The translations under genes and the position numbers were made by a program. A model generated the notes under the pieces. It worked only from the letters and a program-made list of their open reading frames with translations, did not search any database and was not told the DNA's origin. A stretch of 64,000 nt of DNA. It comes from Sphingopyxis sp. PAMC25046 (GTDB taxonomy: Bacteria; Pseudomonadota; Alphaproteobacteria; Sphingomonadales; Sphingomonadaceae). The stretch lies in the NCBI RefSeq assembly GCF_004795895.1, contig NZ_CP039250.1, positions 1,550,001 through 1,614,000 of the forward strand, given 5' to 3'. Positions 62,197 to 64,000 of the stretch are shown here, piece after piece. The first letter of the stretch is position 1, and the number at the start of each line of letters is the position of its first letter.

Positions 62197-63360
62197 TCAG
62201 TCCTCTCGCCCGAGCCAGCGTTTGAGCACGTCGGCGCCATCCTGACCGACCGTCAGCGGGGCAGGGCGGCGGACGCTGCCCGGCGTCGCCGACAGCTTGG
62301 GGAAAACGCCCTGCATCGTGACTTCGCCCAATTCGGCATCCTCGACGGTGACGAGCGCCTCGCGCGCGGCGAAATGCGGATCGGCGAGCATATCCTCGGC
62401 ATCGAACACCCGGCCCGCGGGCACGCCGGCCTCGACCATCCTCGTCTCGAGTTCCTCGATGGTCAGCGTCCGCGTCCATTCTCCGATCAGCGCGTCGAGT
62501 TCCTCCTGACGCGCGCCGCGCGCGCGGTGCGTCGCATAGCGTTCGTCGCTCGCCAGTTCGGGGCGGCCCATCGCGGCGGCGAGCCTTGCGAAGACGCCGT
62601 CCTGATTGGCGCCGATCAGATATTCGCCATCCTTGCACGGATAGACGTTCGACGGCGCGATGCCGGGCAGCGTCGATCCGGTGCGGCGACGCTTGGTGCC
62701 GCTCGCCGAATAGTCCGACACGGTCGATTCCATCACCTGCAGCACCGCCTCATAGAGCGCGGAGTCGACGATCTGCCCTTCGCCAGTCTTGCCGCGATGG
62801 TGAAGCGCGGCGAGCGCGCCCATGCAGCCGTAGGTCGCGGCGAGCGTGTCGCCGATCGACACGCCCATGCGAGCAGGGGGGAGGTCGGGATAGCCGACGA
62901 TGCCGCGCCAGCCCCCCATCGCTTCGCCGATCCCGCCGAAACCCGCACGCGCCGAATAGGGGCCGGTCTGGCCATAGCCCGACACGCGCACGACGATCAG
63001 CCCGGGGTTCGCCTTGCGAAGCTCGGCGGGGTCGAGATTCCATTTCTCAAGCGTGCCGGGACGGAAATTCTCGATCAATATGTCGGCCTTGGCGATCAGC
63101 TCGCGCGCGAGCGCCTGGCCTTCTTCGGAGCGCAGGTCGACCGCGACCGAATATTTGTTGCGCGCGATGACGCGCCACCAGCTCGGCTTGTCGCCCTGGC
63201 CCCAGTTGCGCATCTGGTCGCCGGTCACCGGGGGTTCGAGCTTGACGATCTCGGCGCCCATGTCGCCGAGCAATTGGCCGCAAAATGGGCCGGCGATGAG
63301 CTGCCCCATCTCGACCACCCTGATGCCCTCCAGCGCGCCCCCGCTGCCCGTCTCGCTCAT
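62197..63360 (-). CDS. CaiB/BaiF family CoA transferase (class III)
   Basis: A 387-residue class III CoA transferase. LEGIRVVEMGQLIAGPFCGQLLGDMGAEIVKLEPP (10-44) and NWGQGDKPSWW are diagnostic; the catalytic Asp is in SIGDTLAATYG. It moves CoA between carboxylic acids. The HMG-CoA-lyase-like gene is divergent 118 nt away, suggesting a shared acyl-CoA degradation pathway. Confidence 0.92.
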   Translation of the reverse strand: MSETGSGGALEGIRVVEMGQLIAGPFCGQLLGDMGAEIVKLEPPVTGDQMRNWGQGDKPSWWRVIARNKYSVAVDLRSEEGQALARELIAKADILIENFRPGTLEKWNLDPAELRKANPGLIVVRVSGYGQTGPYSARAGFGGIGEAMGGWRGIVGYPDLPPARMGVSIGDTLAATYGCMGALAALHHRGKTGEGQIVDSALYEAVLQVMESTVSDYSASGTKRRRTGSTLPGIAPSNVYPCKDGEYLIGANQDGVFARLAAAMGRPELASDERYATHRARGARQEELDALIGEWTRTLTIEELETRMVEAGVPAGRVFDAEDMLADPHFAAREALVTVEDAELGEVTMQGVFPKLSATPGSVRRPAPLTVGQDGADVLKRWLGRED

Positions 63361-63478
63361 ATCATTCCTTTCGCGGCCGACTCTGGTAAGACGACCTGCC
63401 TCGCCCATGGCCTTTGTATACTTAGAATGCTATGTAATTTTCAACCTGCTAAATGACTCGGGACAATCGGGACGCAAG

Positions 63479-64000
63479 ATGTTGAAAAATCAAGCCGTGG
63501 AACTGGTGGAAGTCGGCCCGCGCGACGGGCTGCAGAACGAGGCGGCCACCATATCGACCGCCGACAAGCTCCAACTGATCCGCCGCGCGATCGACTATGG
63601 GATCCGGCGTATCGAGGTGACGAGTTTCGTCAATCCGAAGAAGGTGCCGCAGCTTGCCGACGCCGAGGAGCTGGTGGCGATGCTGCCGGCGCGCGATGAC
63701 ATGACCTATATCGGCCTCGTGCTCAATCGCCGCGGCGCCGAGCGCGCGCTCGCAACGGCGCGGATCGACGAGCTTGGTGCGGTGTGCGTGACGAGCGATA
63801 GCTTCGGCATCCGCAACCAGGGGCAAAGCTCGGACGAATCGCTCGCCGCGGCGATGGAGATCGTCGCGCTTGCCAAAGAAGCCGGTCGTAGCGGACAGAT
63901 CACCATCGCCACCGCTTTCGGCTGTCCGTTCGAGGGCAGGGTGGCGATCGACCGCGTCGTCGAGATGGTGAAGCGCGCGGCCGACGCGCGCCCGCGCGAA
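63479..64000 (+). CDS. Hydroxymethylglutaryl-CoA lyase family protein, N-terminal part
   Basis: The gene is cut by the window edge (174 codons seen). It starts MLKNQAVELVEVGPRDGLQNEAATIS, the HMGL TIM-barrel opening with the metal-binding Asp in GPRDGLQNE, and continues with IRRIEVTSFVNPKKVPQLADAEEL. It cleaves HMG-CoA or a related 3-hydroxy-3-methyl acyl-CoA. It is divergent from the CoA transferase, with an AT-rich intergenic region. Confidence 0.9.
   Translation, partial: MLKNQAVELVEVGPRDGLQNEAATISTADKLQLIRRAIDYGIRRIEVTSFVNPKKVPQLADAEELVAMLPARDDMTYIGLVLNRRGAERALATARIDELGAVCVTSDSFGIRNQGQSSDESLAAAMEIVALAKEAGRSGQITIATAFGCPFEGRVAIDRVVEMVKRAADARPRE

Overview
The window looks like a chromosomal stretch of a GC-rich alphaproteobacterium, most likely a sphingomonad (Sphingopyxis or Sphingomonas type). 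Supporting evidence is a CckA-type hybrid kinase, an alphaproteobacterial SOS box (GTTC-N7-GTTC) in front of recA, M13 and PEP-CTERM proteins typical of the group, and gene-transfer-agent (GTA) type lysis and control genes. There are no rRNA genes, insertion sequences or CRISPR arrays. One tRNA (Pro-GGG) and the RNase P RNA are present. All identifications are from reading motifs and known family features; no database was searched.

Layout. 1-2.2 kb: end of cheB, then cheR and an AmpD-like amidase. 2.2-2.9 kb: rnpB with its own promoter and a 51-residue membrane peptide. 3.1-12.7 kb: greB, a soluble lytic transglycosylase, dapA, smpB, a DUF2062 protein, an M13 peptidase, cckA and a single-domain receiver. 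12.7-20.1 kb: SOS box and recA, an arginase-family enzyme, a GST, two secreted proteins of unknown function, alaS and an SRPBCC protein. 20.3-21.4 kb: GTA-type holin and GH108 endolysin. 21.4-27.2 kb: quinone oxidoreductase, EF-hand protein, TSUP permease, a TSUP remnant beside tRNA-Pro, and yajC-secD-secF. 27.2-29.5 kb: a glycosyltransferase with an XRE regulator, divergent from a DUF6456 protein. 29.7-41.7 kb: mixed accessory metabolism and regulation (nitronate monooxygenase, AraC and GlxA regulators, an ECF42 sigma factor with its YciI partner, a PEP-CTERM protein). 41.7-43.8 kb: cspA-infA and a small-terminase-like HTH protein. 43.9-45.4 kb: an AT-richer three-gene island. 45.4-47.3 kb: leuA with a leucine-rich leader peptide. 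47.4-51.4 kb: envelope and secreted proteins including YceI, YHS and OmpA. 51.6-54.7 kb: bioF-bioD-bioA. 55.6-59.1 kb: ilvB-ilvN-ilvC. 59.1-61 kb: miaA and serB, whose start codons overlap. 61.0-61.45 kb: a GIY-YIG nuclease gene between inverted REP arms. 61.5-64 kb: GST, CoA transferase, and the start of an HMG-CoA-lyase-like gene.

Two signals stand out. First, the same promoter-proximal motif (TGTAGGAAAG, read as CTTTCCTACA towards the gene) lies 44-53 nt before the start codons of three separate loci: the endolysin-holin pair, the DUF6456 gene beside the XRE regulator, and the terminase-like HTH gene. This suggests a dispersed GTA control regulon. Second, the GIY-YIG nuclease gene sits exactly between two inverted copies of the REP sequence that elsewhere in the window occurs as short gene-free hairpins. 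This looks like an autonomous nuclease-bearing form of a REPIN-like element. Two further repeat families, a 134-138 bp palindromic element (two copies) and a GTCATTCCCGCG-type palindrome, fill intergenic spaces.
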